Source: a gamma proteobacterium symbiont of Ctena orbiculata (GTDB lineage: Bacteria; Pseudomonadota; Gammaproteobacteria; Chromatiales; Chromatiaceae). From it: a stretch of 64,000 bases of DNA. The position numbers and the translations under genes were made by a program. This document shows, one piece after another, positions 22,760-31,628 of the stretch (position 1 is the stretch's first letter; the number at the start of each line of letters is the position of its first letter). The notes beneath the pieces are model-generated. The model saw nothing but the letters and a program-made list of their open reading frames with translations. It ran no database searches and was not told the origin of the DNA. The DNA is taken from the NCBI GenBank assembly GCA_003058495.1, contig QBVC01000025.1, positions 62,001 through 126,000 on the forward strand, written 5' to 3'.

Positions 22760-24850
22760 GTGGTGAACAGGATCCCCTTTTTAAAGACCCATGATGATGA
22801 AAGGCGCCTGCAACTCCAGTTGTGGACATCGATCATCGCCTGGACGCTCCTGGTGCTGGTGCTGCTCATCCTGGCCGTCAGAAACGAGGATGCCGATATG
22901 CTGGAGTTGGCGCGCCAGGAGGCGGTGGCCAACTTCAACAAGGATCAGGCCTTCCGCAACTGGGGCACCAAGCATGGCGGGGTCTATGTCCCCGTGGCGG
23001 AACACACCCAGCCGAGCCCCTATCTCAATCATATCCCGGAGCGCGACCTGGTGACGCCATCCGGTCGCCAGCTGACCCTGATGAATCCCGCATTCATGCT
23101 GCGGGAGATGATGGACGAGTACAATGAACTCTACGGGGTCAAGGGCAGGATCACCAGTCTCAGACCCCTCAATCCGGTCAATTCACCGGATGAGTGGGAG
23201 CGCGAAGCCCTGATGGCTTTCAATGCCGGGGAGACGGAGCGTTTCGAGATCACCGAGATCGACGGTCAGCCCTATCTGCGCCTGATTCGTCCCATGCACC
23301 TGCAGGAGGGCTGTTTCAAGTGCCATCTCCAGCAAGGCTACAGCGTCGGCGATATCCGTGGCGGCGTGGGCGTATCGGTGCCCCTTGCGAACTACTACAA
23401 GGTGGCCGACGGGCGCAAACAGAACTTCCTGCTTGTTCTGAGCTTCATCTGGAGTGTTGGCATGGTGGGCATTTTCAGTGTGACCAACCACAGCAGGCAG
23501 CGTATTGACGAGCGTAAGCGCTATGAGACGGAGATCTGGCGTCAGGCCAACTTCGATACCCTCACCGGCCTCTCCAACCGCAGCCTCTTCATGGACCGGT
23601 TGGATCGCGCGCTCGCCTATGCGCGCCGGCATAGCTATAAACTGGCGCTGCTCTTCATCGATCTCGACAGGTTCAAGGATGTCAACGATACCCTGGGCCA
23701 CGCCCATGGCGACCTGCTGCTGCAAGAGGCGGCGAGGCGCCTGCAGGATTGCGTCCGGGAGATGGATACCGTCTCCCGCCTCGGCGGTGACGAGTTCACC
23801 GTGATCTTGCCGGAGATGGTTGAGAATATATCGGCTGCCACGGTTGCCGGCACCATCCTGACATCCCTGTCGCGCCCTTACGAATTGGATGGCCAGGAGA
23901 CCAAGCTCTCGGCCAGTATCGGCATCACCATCTTTCCACAGGATGGCGAGGATCCAGGCATGCTGCTGCAGAACGCGGATACCGCCATGTACAGGGCCAA
24001 GGCGGAAGGTCGCAACACCTTTCGCTATTTTACCTGGGAGATGAACAGGGAGGCGGGCGGACGCGCCGCACTGGAGGCGGATCTGCGCCACGCCTTGAAA
24101 CAGGAGGAGTTTGAACTCTACTACCAGCCTATCCTGAATACCCTGGATGGTCGCCTTATCGGTGCCGAGGCATTGATACGCTGGGTCTCCCCCAAGCGGG
24201 GCATGGTCGGACCCGATGAATTCATTCCCCTGGCGGAAGAGAGCGGTCTGATCGTACCCATTGGGGATTGGGTGATGCGACAGGCGGCGGCTGATCTCGC
24301 AGGCTGGGATGAGATGGGCATTGTGCTGGAGCAGTTGTCAGTCAACCTCTCCACCCTGCAGTTTCAGGCCAAGGGGTTTACCCGAAAGATACTGGAGTTT
24401 CTCGGCAGCCAACCCCATCTCCACTCCCGTCTCTATTTCGAGATTACAGAGAGCGTCTTCATCGACGAGGGCACGGAGCCGGGGGCGCGACTGGCGAAGC
24501 TGCGCGAGGAGGGCATAGGCATAGACATAGACGATTTCGGCACGGGCTACTCCTCCCTGGGCTATTTGAAACGCTTCCCGGTGGACAAAATAAAAATCGA
24601 TCGCTCCTTCATTCGTGATGTGACCATCGACCCGGAGGACGCCTCTCTCTGCGAGGCGATTATCGCAATGGCCCACCATCTCAAGCTCGGCGTGGTGGCG
24701 GAAGGCGTGGAGACGCATCAGCAGCTGCAGTTCCTGCAAAGGCGCGGTTGCGACTATGCCCAGGGCTATCTCTTTGGCCGGCCCATGCCGGTCGAGCAAT
24801 TTACCGAATACATGAAAGAGAATCTGTCGTTTGACAAAGTGGTCAACTGA
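22760..24850 (+). CDS. DUF3365 heme-sensor GGDEF-EAL protein
   Basis: 696 residues from GTG 22760. A transmembrane helix (about 21-42) is followed by a periplasmic DUF3365/Tll0287-like domain with a c-type heme motif CFKCH (about 184-188), a second helix (about 220-240), a GGDEF domain (GGDEF at about 342, with inhibitory site REMD five residues before it) and an EAL domain (EALIRW at about 470, DDFGTGYSS). Both cyclic-di-GMP motifs are intact. The heme would let redox state or a gas control cyclic-di-GMP turnover. Confidence 0.92.
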   Translation: MVNRIPFLKTHDDERRLQLQLWTSIIAWTLLVLVLLILAVRNEDADMLELARQEAVANFNKDQAFRNWGTKHGGVYVPVAEHTQPSPYLNHIPERDLVTPSGRQLTLMNPAFMLREMMDEYNELYGVKGRITSLRPLNPVNSPDEWEREALMAFNAGETERFEITEIDGQPYLRLIRPMHLQEGCFKCHLQQGYSVGDIRGGVGVSVPLANYYKVADGRKQNFLLVLSFIWSVGMVGIFSVTNHSRQRIDERKRYETEIWRQANFDTLTGLSNRSLFMDRLDRALAYARRHSYKLALLFIDLDRFKDVNDTLGHAHGDLLLQEAARRLQDCVREMDTVSRLGGDEFTVILPEMVENISAATVAGTILTSLSRPYELDGQETKLSASIGITIFPQDGEDPGMLLQNADTAMYRAKAEGRNTFRYFTWEMNREAGGRAALEADLRHALKQEEFELYYQPILNTLDGRLIGAEALIRWVSPKRGMVGPDEFIPLAEESGLIVPIGDWVMRQAAADLAGWDEMGIVLEQLSVNLSTLQFQAKGFTRKILEFLGSQPHLHSRLYFEITESVFIDEGTEPGARLAKLREEGIGIDIDDFGTGYSSLGYLKRFPVDKIKIDRSFIRDVTIDPEDASLCEAIIAMAHHLKLGVVAEGVETHQQLQFLQRRGCDYAQGYLFGRPMPVEQFTEYMKENLSFDKVVN

Positions 24851-24852
24851 CG

Positions 24853-24893
24853 GATTCAAGCCGCAAATAAGCGCTAATCACCGAAAATTTTCG
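24853..24893 (+). repeat. Dispersed repeat family A, copy 4
   Basis: GATTCAAGCCGCAAATAAGC, then CTAATCACCGAAAATTTTCG; directly follows the GGDEF-EAL stop codon. Same core as the copies at 2271-2320 and 9813-9861. Confidence 0.7.
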
Positions 24894-25118
24894 CCGAGGA
24901 TTTGAGAATCCATCTCTCGCAATCGGCGGCTTTCCTACCCAATTCGCCATACTGGTTGACAACCTCCCGATCCTGTTTACGGAGGTCAATAAGCTCAACG
25001 GTTCTCGATTTTCAGCGTGGATTAATCTTCTGTCGTTAGACTTAAAGTAGCGGGGTGGCATGGAGGCTGCCGTCAGCTTTGTGCACCAGGTGCAGGATGG
25101 CATCTCTACACAGAAACC

Positions 25119-25718
25119 ATGAGGATTGCAGCCATGTTGAAGTTGGACAAAGCAGTTGTGTTGGGTATGTTGTTGGCGGTTCCCGGATTGCTGGTTGCGC
25201 AAGATCAACTCACGGCCAGGGGGCCGATTCCGTTTGCCCTCTTCGACCGGGATGGAAACGGAGCGATCAGTCAACAGGAGTTTGCGTCTGTGCATGCGCA
25301 GAGGAGGGCGCTGAGAGCTGAACTGGGCTATCCCATGGCAAGGCTATCGACGCCTCCGTTCCGCAGCTTCGACAGCAATGACGACGGTCAGCTTTCGCGG
25401 CAGGAGCTGCTCGAGGGACAGCATAGAAATCAGCTCATGAGAGGGGGTGGAATGGGTCCCGGCAGAATGGCAAGAGGCGGGCCCGATATGCCGGCATTCA
25501 GCGACTTCGACCTGAACCGGGATGGCATTCTGGAACAGAATGAGTTCGAACAGGCGCGGGCAAGGCGGATCAGCGAGCGGGCCAGTCAGGGCTATCTGAT
25601 GAGAAACCTGGCGAATGCCCCCAGCTTCGCCTCGATCGACAGCGACGGCAACGGCGCGGTGACCCCTGCCGAGTTCAAGGCTGCGCAGATTGCCCATCGG
25701 CAGCAGCGTTTCAAGTAG
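25119..25718 (+). CDS. Exported EF-hand calcium-binding protein
   Basis: 199 residues with an N-terminal signal peptide (about 1-28, ending LLVAQ). Four canonical 12-residue EF loops are visible: DRDGNGAISQQE, DSNDDGQLSRQE, DLNRDGILEQNE and DSDGNGAVTPAE, each with Asp at position 1 and Glu at 12. A Gly/Met-rich linker separates the second and third. This is a periplasmic Ca2+-binding protein of unknown partner. ATG 25119 is used; ATG 25134 is possible. Confidence 0.88.
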   Translation: MRIAAMLKLDKAVVLGMLLAVPGLLVAQDQLTARGPIPFALFDRDGNGAISQQEFASVHAQRRALRAELGYPMARLSTPPFRSFDSNDDGQLSRQELLEGQHRNQLMRGGGMGPGRMARGGPDMPAFSDFDLNRDGILEQNEFEQARARRISERASQGYLMRNLANAPSFASIDSDGNGAVTPAEFKAAQIAHRQQRFK

Positions 25719-25727
25719 CCCCGATCA

Positions 25728-25758
25728 ATCGTTCCCACGCTTCTGCGTGGGAACGCAG
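25728..25758 (+). repeat. Dispersed repeat family B, copy 3
   Basis: ATCGTTCCCACGC, TTCT, GCGTGGGAACGCAG: a near-perfect hairpin. Same element as at 9936-9969 and 10078-10112. It follows the EF-hand gene by 10 bases and could end its transcript. Confidence 0.7.
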
Positions 25759-25916
25759 CCGTCAATCGAGCAGACGGGCTGACGCCAGGAATTCCGCGAA
25801 AGACCCCGGGTGCCGTTGATATCCCGGGGTGACGGCGGCGGATCGTTTTTTAATCCGATACCGGGCTTTATGCTAGACTTCTAGGCCGATTCAGATTACG
25901 CAAGGAGGCGTCGATC

Positions 25917-26378
25917 TTGTCAGGGAAGATCCAGGCCTTAACGCTGCAGCCCAGGCCGTCCCGTAAACTCCACGCCTGGCTCGTCGCCGTCCATCTGCTG
26001 GCGCTGCTGGTGATTCTCCTGGCTCCAATGCTGCCCTGGCACAGAGCGATGCTGCTGCTGATACTGACCCTGCAGGGCTATCTCTCCTACCGGCAGACGC
26101 GAAAGGGCAGCGGCAGGCGGATCATAAGGGCCAGAATCAGGCCCGACGGCAGAGCGCGGATCACCATGGGGGACGGGCGAAAACTGGCCGCCCGAATCCG
26201 CCAGGATACGCTGATCACCCCCTGGCTGATCCTGTTGCGTTTCGATCTCGACCGGGGCTGGCGCCAGCCCGCATTGCTGTTGATTCCTGGATCCCTGAGC
26301 GAAGATGAGATGCGCCGGCTACGTGTTTTGTTGAGATTCAGTCAGCTCAATCCCGATGGGGGTGAAATCGACCATTGA
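25917..26378 (+). CDS. YgfX-family membrane protein
   Basis: 153 residues from TTG 25917, with AAGGAGGCG well placed. Two adjacent transmembrane helices (about 20-55) are followed by a cytoplasmic part with LILLRFDLDRGW, LLLIPGSLSEDEMRRLRVLLRF, the typical YgfX/CptA ending. In enterobacteria ygfX is paired with sdhE (ygfY); no such partner is next to it here. Role uncertain. Confidence 0.75.
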   Translation: MSGKIQALTLQPRPSRKLHAWLVAVHLLALLVILLAPMLPWHRAMLLLILTLQGYLSYRQTRKGSGRRIIRARIRPDGRARITMGDGRKLAARIRQDTLITPWLILLRFDLDRGWRQPALLLIPGSLSEDEMRRLRVLLRFSQLNPDGGEIDH

Positions 26379-26530
26379 ATCGCGATTAACGTTCTCGTGA
26401 TGGCTGTCTGGCGGTTGCTGATTGTGTACTCACGAGTGGGAACCTGTCAGGGTCGCTCTTGATGAGTAATGGGTGAAGTGTAGTGACCGGCGGTTATCTT
26501 TTGTTGAATAGTGGGGCTGGAACTCAGCGC

Positions 26531-26548
26531 GGGCGGCCAGAGCCGCCC
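26531..26548 (-). promoter_or_regulatory. GC-rich tetraloop hairpin just downstream of the NACHT gene
   Basis: A perfect 7-bp stem GGGCGGC/GCCGCCC around a four-base loop, 10 bases beyond the stop codon of the leftward gene. No T run follows, so a classical intrinsic terminator is doubtful. It may protect the mRNA end or mark the module's border. Confidence 0.45.
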
Positions 26549-26558
26549 TGTCAGTGAG

Positions 26559-29500
26559 TCATAATGGGTCGGAACTTAAAACCCGAAAACCCACATCCGA
26601 ATTCTGGCCGTCGGGATCTCCAAGATTACGATAGGCGGAATGAGTAAACCCTGGCGCAGAGATCCAGGAGCCGCCACGCAGCACGCGGTCATCATATGTA
26701 ATATCCACACTATAGTTTGTAGGTTCAAGAAATTTATTCATGCACCACTCCCATAGGTTACCCGCAATGTCAAAGACACCGTATTGTGAAGCTCCTTGAG
26801 GATAGAGACCAACTGTAGAGGTTTGATCCAGGTTGTATAAACCTTTAGTAATTAATCTTTCATCAACATTTGCAATGCCTTTTTTATAATAGCCTCCCCA
26901 TGGGAAGTTCCTACCATCAACTCCTTTAGCTGCTTTTTCCCACTCCTGTTCTGTGGGTAGTCGAACCGGTCTGTCACATGCGCCGCTGAGCCAGCGACAG
27001 AATGCCATGGCCTCGAACCAGCTAACACTCTCTCTGGGCCTGTTTGACACTTTCCAGCGGCCATCTGTTGGCGCTACATGGCGAATATCCCGCCACAGCG
27101 TCTCTATCTCATATCCACCCGCATCGATGAATACCTGAAACTGTATATTTGTAATGGGATAGCGGCTGATGTAGTAGCGATCGAGCTCAAGGGTTTGTAT
27201 AGTTTTATTAACTCCATAGATGAACGAGCCTGCAGGAATCTCCACCCAATCGATATCCGGCAGGCCTTGTTCGTCGAGACCAACACCGGGCCGCCGGTCG
27301 AGCCCGAGGCGTCCCAGGCTGTCGAAGAGATGGAGGCGTTGCTGGGGATCCTCGACCTGCCGGAGGGCATCCAGACAGGCGTTGAAGAACTCCTCACCCA
27401 GCGCTCCCAGGGTCTTTACCCTGGTATCGGCCAGCTCCAGGCAGCGGCCCCAGAGAATGGCGGGCAGGGGTTCTTGTGCCAGTGAACCGCTGCTGAGCCG
27501 GGGCCTGAGGATATCCCCAAAGAGCCTGAGGGGGGTGTCCATCCCGTTGCTGCTGCGGATCATGCCGGAGAGCAGAAACAGCAGCATCGGGTGCCAGCGC
27601 GGGTCGGTGGCATGGTCGCGCAGCAGTTGAGGGACGTCTGACTGCGGATCGTGCAGGCTGTGCTCGGCGGCGAAGAAGTCCTGGAAGGTGAGGTGGTAGA
27701 AGCCGGCGCTCTCCTCCCCCTGGGGTAGCAACAGGCCGGTGCGGGTGAGCAGTTCATCGCGGCGCTGGGCGGTTGTGAGCAGACCGGCCTCGCTCATGGG
27801 ATTCAGCTCCGCCCGCTTGGCCAACAGCAGATCCACCTGGTCGTTGCTGATCTCGGCCACCGGGCAGGTGACCTCCATCCCCAGGGTCTCGCCGCTGTGC
27901 ATGCCCCAGGCCACCGCCTCGAGGCGGCGGCGCACCGGCAGCAGCTCGCTGGCGTCGTCCCGGTAACGGTTGTAGAGGGTGTTCTCCACAACCGCGTCGA
28001 AGAGTTCGTGCTGGTCGGTGGGCAGCTGCATGCTCTCTGCGAACTTGACGCAGAGGGCGGTGAGCAGCAGGGGGCTGCGGGTCAGATCCTCGAGCCAGGC
28101 GTCCTGGCGCTCACTCAGATGGTCCCACAGCGACTCGGCGGTCTCGCTCCCTTTCCGGCCATGGCTGGTGCGGTACCAGCGTTGAATGAATGTCTGCTGC
28201 AGGCCGGCCGGCAGGGGTTGTAGGGGGTTCTCCTCCAGTCCCAACCGACGCCGTTCGTCATCCCTCAGTCCATAGGGACGGCTGGTGAGGAGGATGCGAT
28301 TGCCGGCATCGATCCAGGGACCGAGGGCCGAGGCCAAGCCACTCAACAGGATGGCATGGGGGTAGCTGATCCCCGCGGCGGCCTCATGGCGTATCGGCAC
28401 CTCGTCGAATCCGTCCAGGATCAGCAGGCAGCGCCCCGCCTTCAGCCAGTGCAGGAACCCATCGCCACTCAGGCCGTCAGGGGCCTTGGTATCCAGCCAG
28501 CGGGCGAGGCCCTCTTCAAGCTGCGCCTGGCTCCAGTCGCCGTCTTTCTGGCACGCCATGTGGCCCCAGAAATCCCGCAGGCGGCAGAGGATGGGGAGCC
28601 TTGTCAGCAGTTCAACGGGGAGTGTCTCGCGGAATGCCTCCGGGGTCTCGATCTCATGGCTGGGCAGGCGACCCTCGTTGAACAGCCAGCAGAGCCAGAG
28701 GCAGAAGCTGGTCTTGCCCGAGCCCGGGGCGCCGGAAACATAGAGCGACTCCCGCTCCAGGCGGGTGAGCAGGAGTTCAAGACTCTCCCCGGGTTCACGG
28801 CCGGATTCACCTTGCCTCTCATTGTCGTCGGGGGATCTGTGCCGGGCCATCAGCAATGCCGGCACATAGATATCGGGGAGTCGTACCGGGATGGCGGTCT
28901 TGGGATTAAGCCCCTTCAGGCTGAGATCGGGGAGCTGCCGCTGCAGCCAGCGAAGATAGGCCTTGGGGACCTGGGCGACATCGGGTTTGGCTTTGTCCTG
29001 GGGTGGTCCCTGTTCAGGCAGACGTTGATCGATCAAGGCCTTAAGGTCATTGGTCAACTGATCGCGAAACTGCTCTTCGGTTTCGAAACGGAACAGGTCA
29101 CCAACAAACGCTCCCTCTTCATTCTCCGTGATCGACTTGATGAAGGATTGCACTCGCTGAAACTGAGTGAAGCTCTCCTGTTGCTGTTCAGCAGAACTGT
29201 CGAGGCTAATGTCTGGTGCCCGGGGTAGGTGATAGACGAGTACCGCCGGCTGTCCATCTCCCAGTCGGGTTCTTTCCAAAGCCTGATGAAACTCATATTC
29301 TGTCCCTGAGGGTTGGCGTCCATCAGGCAGGGGAGGGAAGTTGTCACCATCGAGCGGCGTACCCAGGCGGGTGCTGAGGATGAAGAGGCAGAGATCGTAT
29401 TCGGCCATCTCCGGCAGGGATTCTGTGATATTGACCTGGGGTGGGTGATTGACCAACTTCGGGTAGTGGTTGACATCCCAACCATAACCCTCCACCGACA

Positions 29501-29627
29501 ACCCGGCAGGCCGCCAGCGGTCTTCACTCAGGCGCCGAATGATATCGAAGGCGCTCTCGCGCAAATCCGCTACATCACCAGGTGAACCGATGAATACCCT
29601 GAATACCGAGCTTTGCCGTTGCTCCAT
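26559..29627 (-). CDS. DUF4062-NACHT-FGE protein, likely STAND-type immune sensor
   Basis: 1022 residues. Residues 8-120 (RVFIGSPGDVADLRE, YDLCLFILSTRLGTPLD) match DUF4062. A NACHT-type NTPase follows: Walker A GAPGSGKT at 299-306, Walker B LLILDGFDE at 401-409, then LLTSRP, and a helical region to about 770. Residues 788-1020 form an FGE-sulfatase (C-type-lectin-like) domain: IPAGSFIYG, RLPTEQEWEKAA, GNLWEWC, RGGSW, VGFRV. Such multidomain NTPases sense invaders; the FGE fold probably binds a ligand here. Coding GC falls from over 60 % to roughly 35-50 % at the FGE part. Last gene of a four-gene leftward unit, 36 bases after the CHAT gene. Confidence 0.88.
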   Translation of the reverse strand: MEQRQSSVFRVFIGSPGDVADLRESAFDIIRRLSEDRWRPAGLSVEGYGWDVNHYPKLVNHPPQVNITESLPEMAEYDLCLFILSTRLGTPLDGDNFPPLPDGRQPSGTEYEFHQALERTRLGDGQPAVLVYHLPRAPDISLDSSAEQQQESFTQFQRVQSFIKSITENEEGAFVGDLFRFETEEQFRDQLTNDLKALIDQRLPEQGPPQDKAKPDVAQVPKAYLRWLQRQLPDLSLKGLNPKTAIPVRLPDIYVPALLMARHRSPDDNERQGESGREPGESLELLLTRLERESLYVSGAPGSGKTSFCLWLCWLFNEGRLPSHEIETPEAFRETLPVELLTRLPILCRLRDFWGHMACQKDGDWSQAQLEEGLARWLDTKAPDGLSGDGFLHWLKAGRCLLILDGFDEVPIRHEAAAGISYPHAILLSGLASALGPWIDAGNRILLTSRPYGLRDDERRRLGLEENPLQPLPAGLQQTFIQRWYRTSHGRKGSETAESLWDHLSERQDAWLEDLTRSPLLLTALCVKFAESMQLPTDQHELFDAVVENTLYNRYRDDASELLPVRRRLEAVAWGMHSGETLGMEVTCPVAEISNDQVDLLLAKRAELNPMSEAGLLTTAQRRDELLTRTGLLLPQGEESAGFYHLTFQDFFAAEHSLHDPQSDVPQLLRDHATDPRWHPMLLFLLSGMIRSSNGMDTPLRLFGDILRPRLSSGSLAQEPLPAILWGRCLELADTRVKTLGALGEEFFNACLDALRQVEDPQQRLHLFDSLGRLGLDRRPGVGLDEQGLPDIDWVEIPAGSFIYGVNKTIQTLELDRYYISRYPITNIQFQVFIDAGGYEIETLWRDIRHVAPTDGRWKVSNRPRESVSWFEAMAFCRWLSGACDRPVRLPTEQEWEKAAKGVDGRNFPWGGYYKKGIANVDERLITKGLYNLDQTSTVGLYPQGASQYGVFDIAGNLWEWCMNKFLEPTNYSVDITYDDRVLRGGSWISAPGFTHSAYRNLGDPDGQNSDVGFRVLSSDPL

Positions 29628-29663
29628 TCTTTATTTCTAGTCCTCTATGAACCTACCTGGTCA

Positions 29664-31628
29664 CTAATCATTACGACACAGAGGGATCAGTGTCCGTGCC
29701 TCATCAGCCAGTCCCGGAGTACCGGGAAAGTAACCGTTGGCTGGCAACCACCACTCCACATAGCGTCGAAGCTGAAGTTCCGTTGATTGGAAGGGATTGT
29801 CATCGTTGGGAGCCTCGGCTTGCACACGCTTGAATCGCTCCTTCATCTCTTGCAGGTAGAAAGTGGCGGTTTCGTCTGTCGATTCGCCAATGAGTTCACC
29901 CAAAAGCGCGAGTTCAGCCAGTGAACCCAATGCCCAGTATTCATCGGGTCTCATACGATCGACTTCAGCGGCACGGTAGGCGATCTTCCACTTTTTGTTG
30001 TCGATCTGGCCCGTGAGGGCTGCGGAAAGGGCCAGGTATTGAACTGCACTCCAGTGGTGGGAGGGATTTTCCGTAAATGCCTCCAGATACCAGTTACATG
30101 AGCGTTCCAGAGCATGGCGTGAGTTCTGTTGACTTGTATCGTCCTTGAAAAACCTGAAGTACAATTCGGCAAGCCGCTTTTCGGCACTTCCCAAAAGTCC
30201 CCGGTTCTCATCCAATGCCTCCCCTTGTTGAGTTTGCAGCAGTAGTTTATTGAGTGTATCAATTCGCCCGGTCAGTTCTGTACCGATAGCGGCGATCTCA
30301 TTCTGGCCGCCACCTTTTTGGGCGATCGATTCCGTCAGGTCATGAAGATTCGTGAGTGCATTCATCTGTGACTTTAATCTGATCTCCTCAAGAAAATTTG
30401 CATAACCTTCACGGAGCTGTACATATCCCACCAGACTCAGCCAATCGTGTCCGGTTCCTGCCATATCTCTCTTCTTATAAAGCTCAACACGTGCGGTGTG
30501 GAGCGCTTCTCTTACATCGAGTCCATTGAATAGACTTTTATAGAAATGTTCCACAAAGATTTCTGAACCGGTGATGGTCAATGGTAGTTGTGATGCAATC
30601 ACCACCGGAAAGCCGGAGACGTGGAGTTCATGTGCCAGGCTCTTTTCAGGATTGGTGACATCACCTTGATTACCTAAATCACAAGCGGCAAGGGTGATTA
30701 CGACTGCGCTTGAACGTAAATTATCCAAGGTTTGCACGATATGCTCAGGCTTTACCAGATCGGGGCCTTCAATTGGGTGATTCAGTACAATGCCGAACCG
30801 TACATCGTTCTCCTGTTTCAATCCCTGGCCATGCGCCAGCAGATGAAAATGAGTGAAACTGTTATCCTTAACGTATTGCTTTATCTTCCTGCTTGTGGCA
30901 TTGCCAATTTCCACAAATACTGATTCAGGATCATCCTTTGGCAACCAGGGAGAGAGGGCTTTGAGCAGTGTCTCTCGATGCGCTTTATAGGGCACCTCTC
31001 CTCCCGCTTCCGACCAGGCAAAGAGTACTCGCGGTTTTATTGGCCACTTGGGGACCTTCTCATTGAAATCACCTCGCACGCGACGGGTCAGGACAACACC
31101 TTTGCCACGAAGAAACAGGGGTGTGCCGCCTTCCGACAGTGCGGCTTCAAAGGGAAGCGATGAGAGTTCAGCGGCATTCGCTACTAGGTCTATCTGCTGC
31201 AGGGTGTCAGGAAACCTGTTGAGTTCCTTGATTAAGGGGCCTTCTTCAAAAACACTGCCATTAAGATATTGCTGTCGGAGCTCTGAAATGATGTTCGAGA
31301 TTTCATCCAGGGACTCAATATCTCCTCTCTTGATGAGATCGCACAGCTCATCGTATTTTTCTTGATTTTCATATTGACGTAAAAGATCGGAGATTAGATT
31401 TGATACTTTTTGTACTGCCTCGAGACGCTCCGTTTCATGATTCTCATGTCCAGAGTCAGATATGTATCGCAGCTTTTGAATCAGCTCCTTGAAGGACTCG
31501 TGACTGATGCTCATCTTCACTTGCTGAGCTGATTGGTCATTGATCGTTCGCAGATATTTGTCACCCTTCCTCAGAATACCTGTCTGTAAGTCGTCAAAAC
31601 GAGTAAATTCGACCAATATCGATTTCAT
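29664..31628 (-). CDS. CHAT-domain caspase-like protease with helical repeat C-terminus
   Basis: 654 residues. An N-terminal helical region (1-140) precedes a CHAT protease domain (about 145-405) with the catalytic pair His266 (FHLLAHG) and Cys316 (ITLAACDLG). LPFEAAL near 158 and DVREALHTAR near 371 are further family blocks. Residues 420-654 are all-helical and TPR-like. Start ATG 31628 overlaps the MBL stop by ATGA. The gene is AT-rich (about 40-45 % GC in sampled stretches) compared with its neighbours. CHAT proteases in bacterial immunity cut a partner protein once a sensor fires; the adjoining NACHT protein is the likely sensor and the MBL or DUF2235 protein a possible target. Confidence 0.88.
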   Translation of the reverse strand: MKSILVEFTRFDDLQTGILRKGDKYLRTINDQSAQQVKMSISHESFKELIQKLRYISDSGHENHETERLEAVQKVSNLISDLLRQYENQEKYDELCDLIKRGDIESLDEISNIISELRQQYLNGSVFEEGPLIKELNRFPDTLQQIDLVANAAELSSLPFEAALSEGGTPLFLRGKGVVLTRRVRGDFNEKVPKWPIKPRVLFAWSEAGGEVPYKAHRETLLKALSPWLPKDDPESVFVEIGNATSRKIKQYVKDNSFTHFHLLAHGQGLKQENDVRFGIVLNHPIEGPDLVKPEHIVQTLDNLRSSAVVITLAACDLGNQGDVTNPEKSLAHELHVSGFPVVIASQLPLTITGSEIFVEHFYKSLFNGLDVREALHTARVELYKKRDMAGTGHDWLSLVGYVQLREGYANFLEEIRLKSQMNALTNLHDLTESIAQKGGGQNEIAAIGTELTGRIDTLNKLLLQTQQGEALDENRGLLGSAEKRLAELYFRFFKDDTSQQNSRHALERSCNWYLEAFTENPSHHWSAVQYLALSAALTGQIDNKKWKIAYRAAEVDRMRPDEYWALGSLAELALLGELIGESTDETATFYLQEMKERFKRVQAEAPNDDNPFQSTELQLRRYVEWWLPANGYFPGTPGLADEARTLIPLCRND

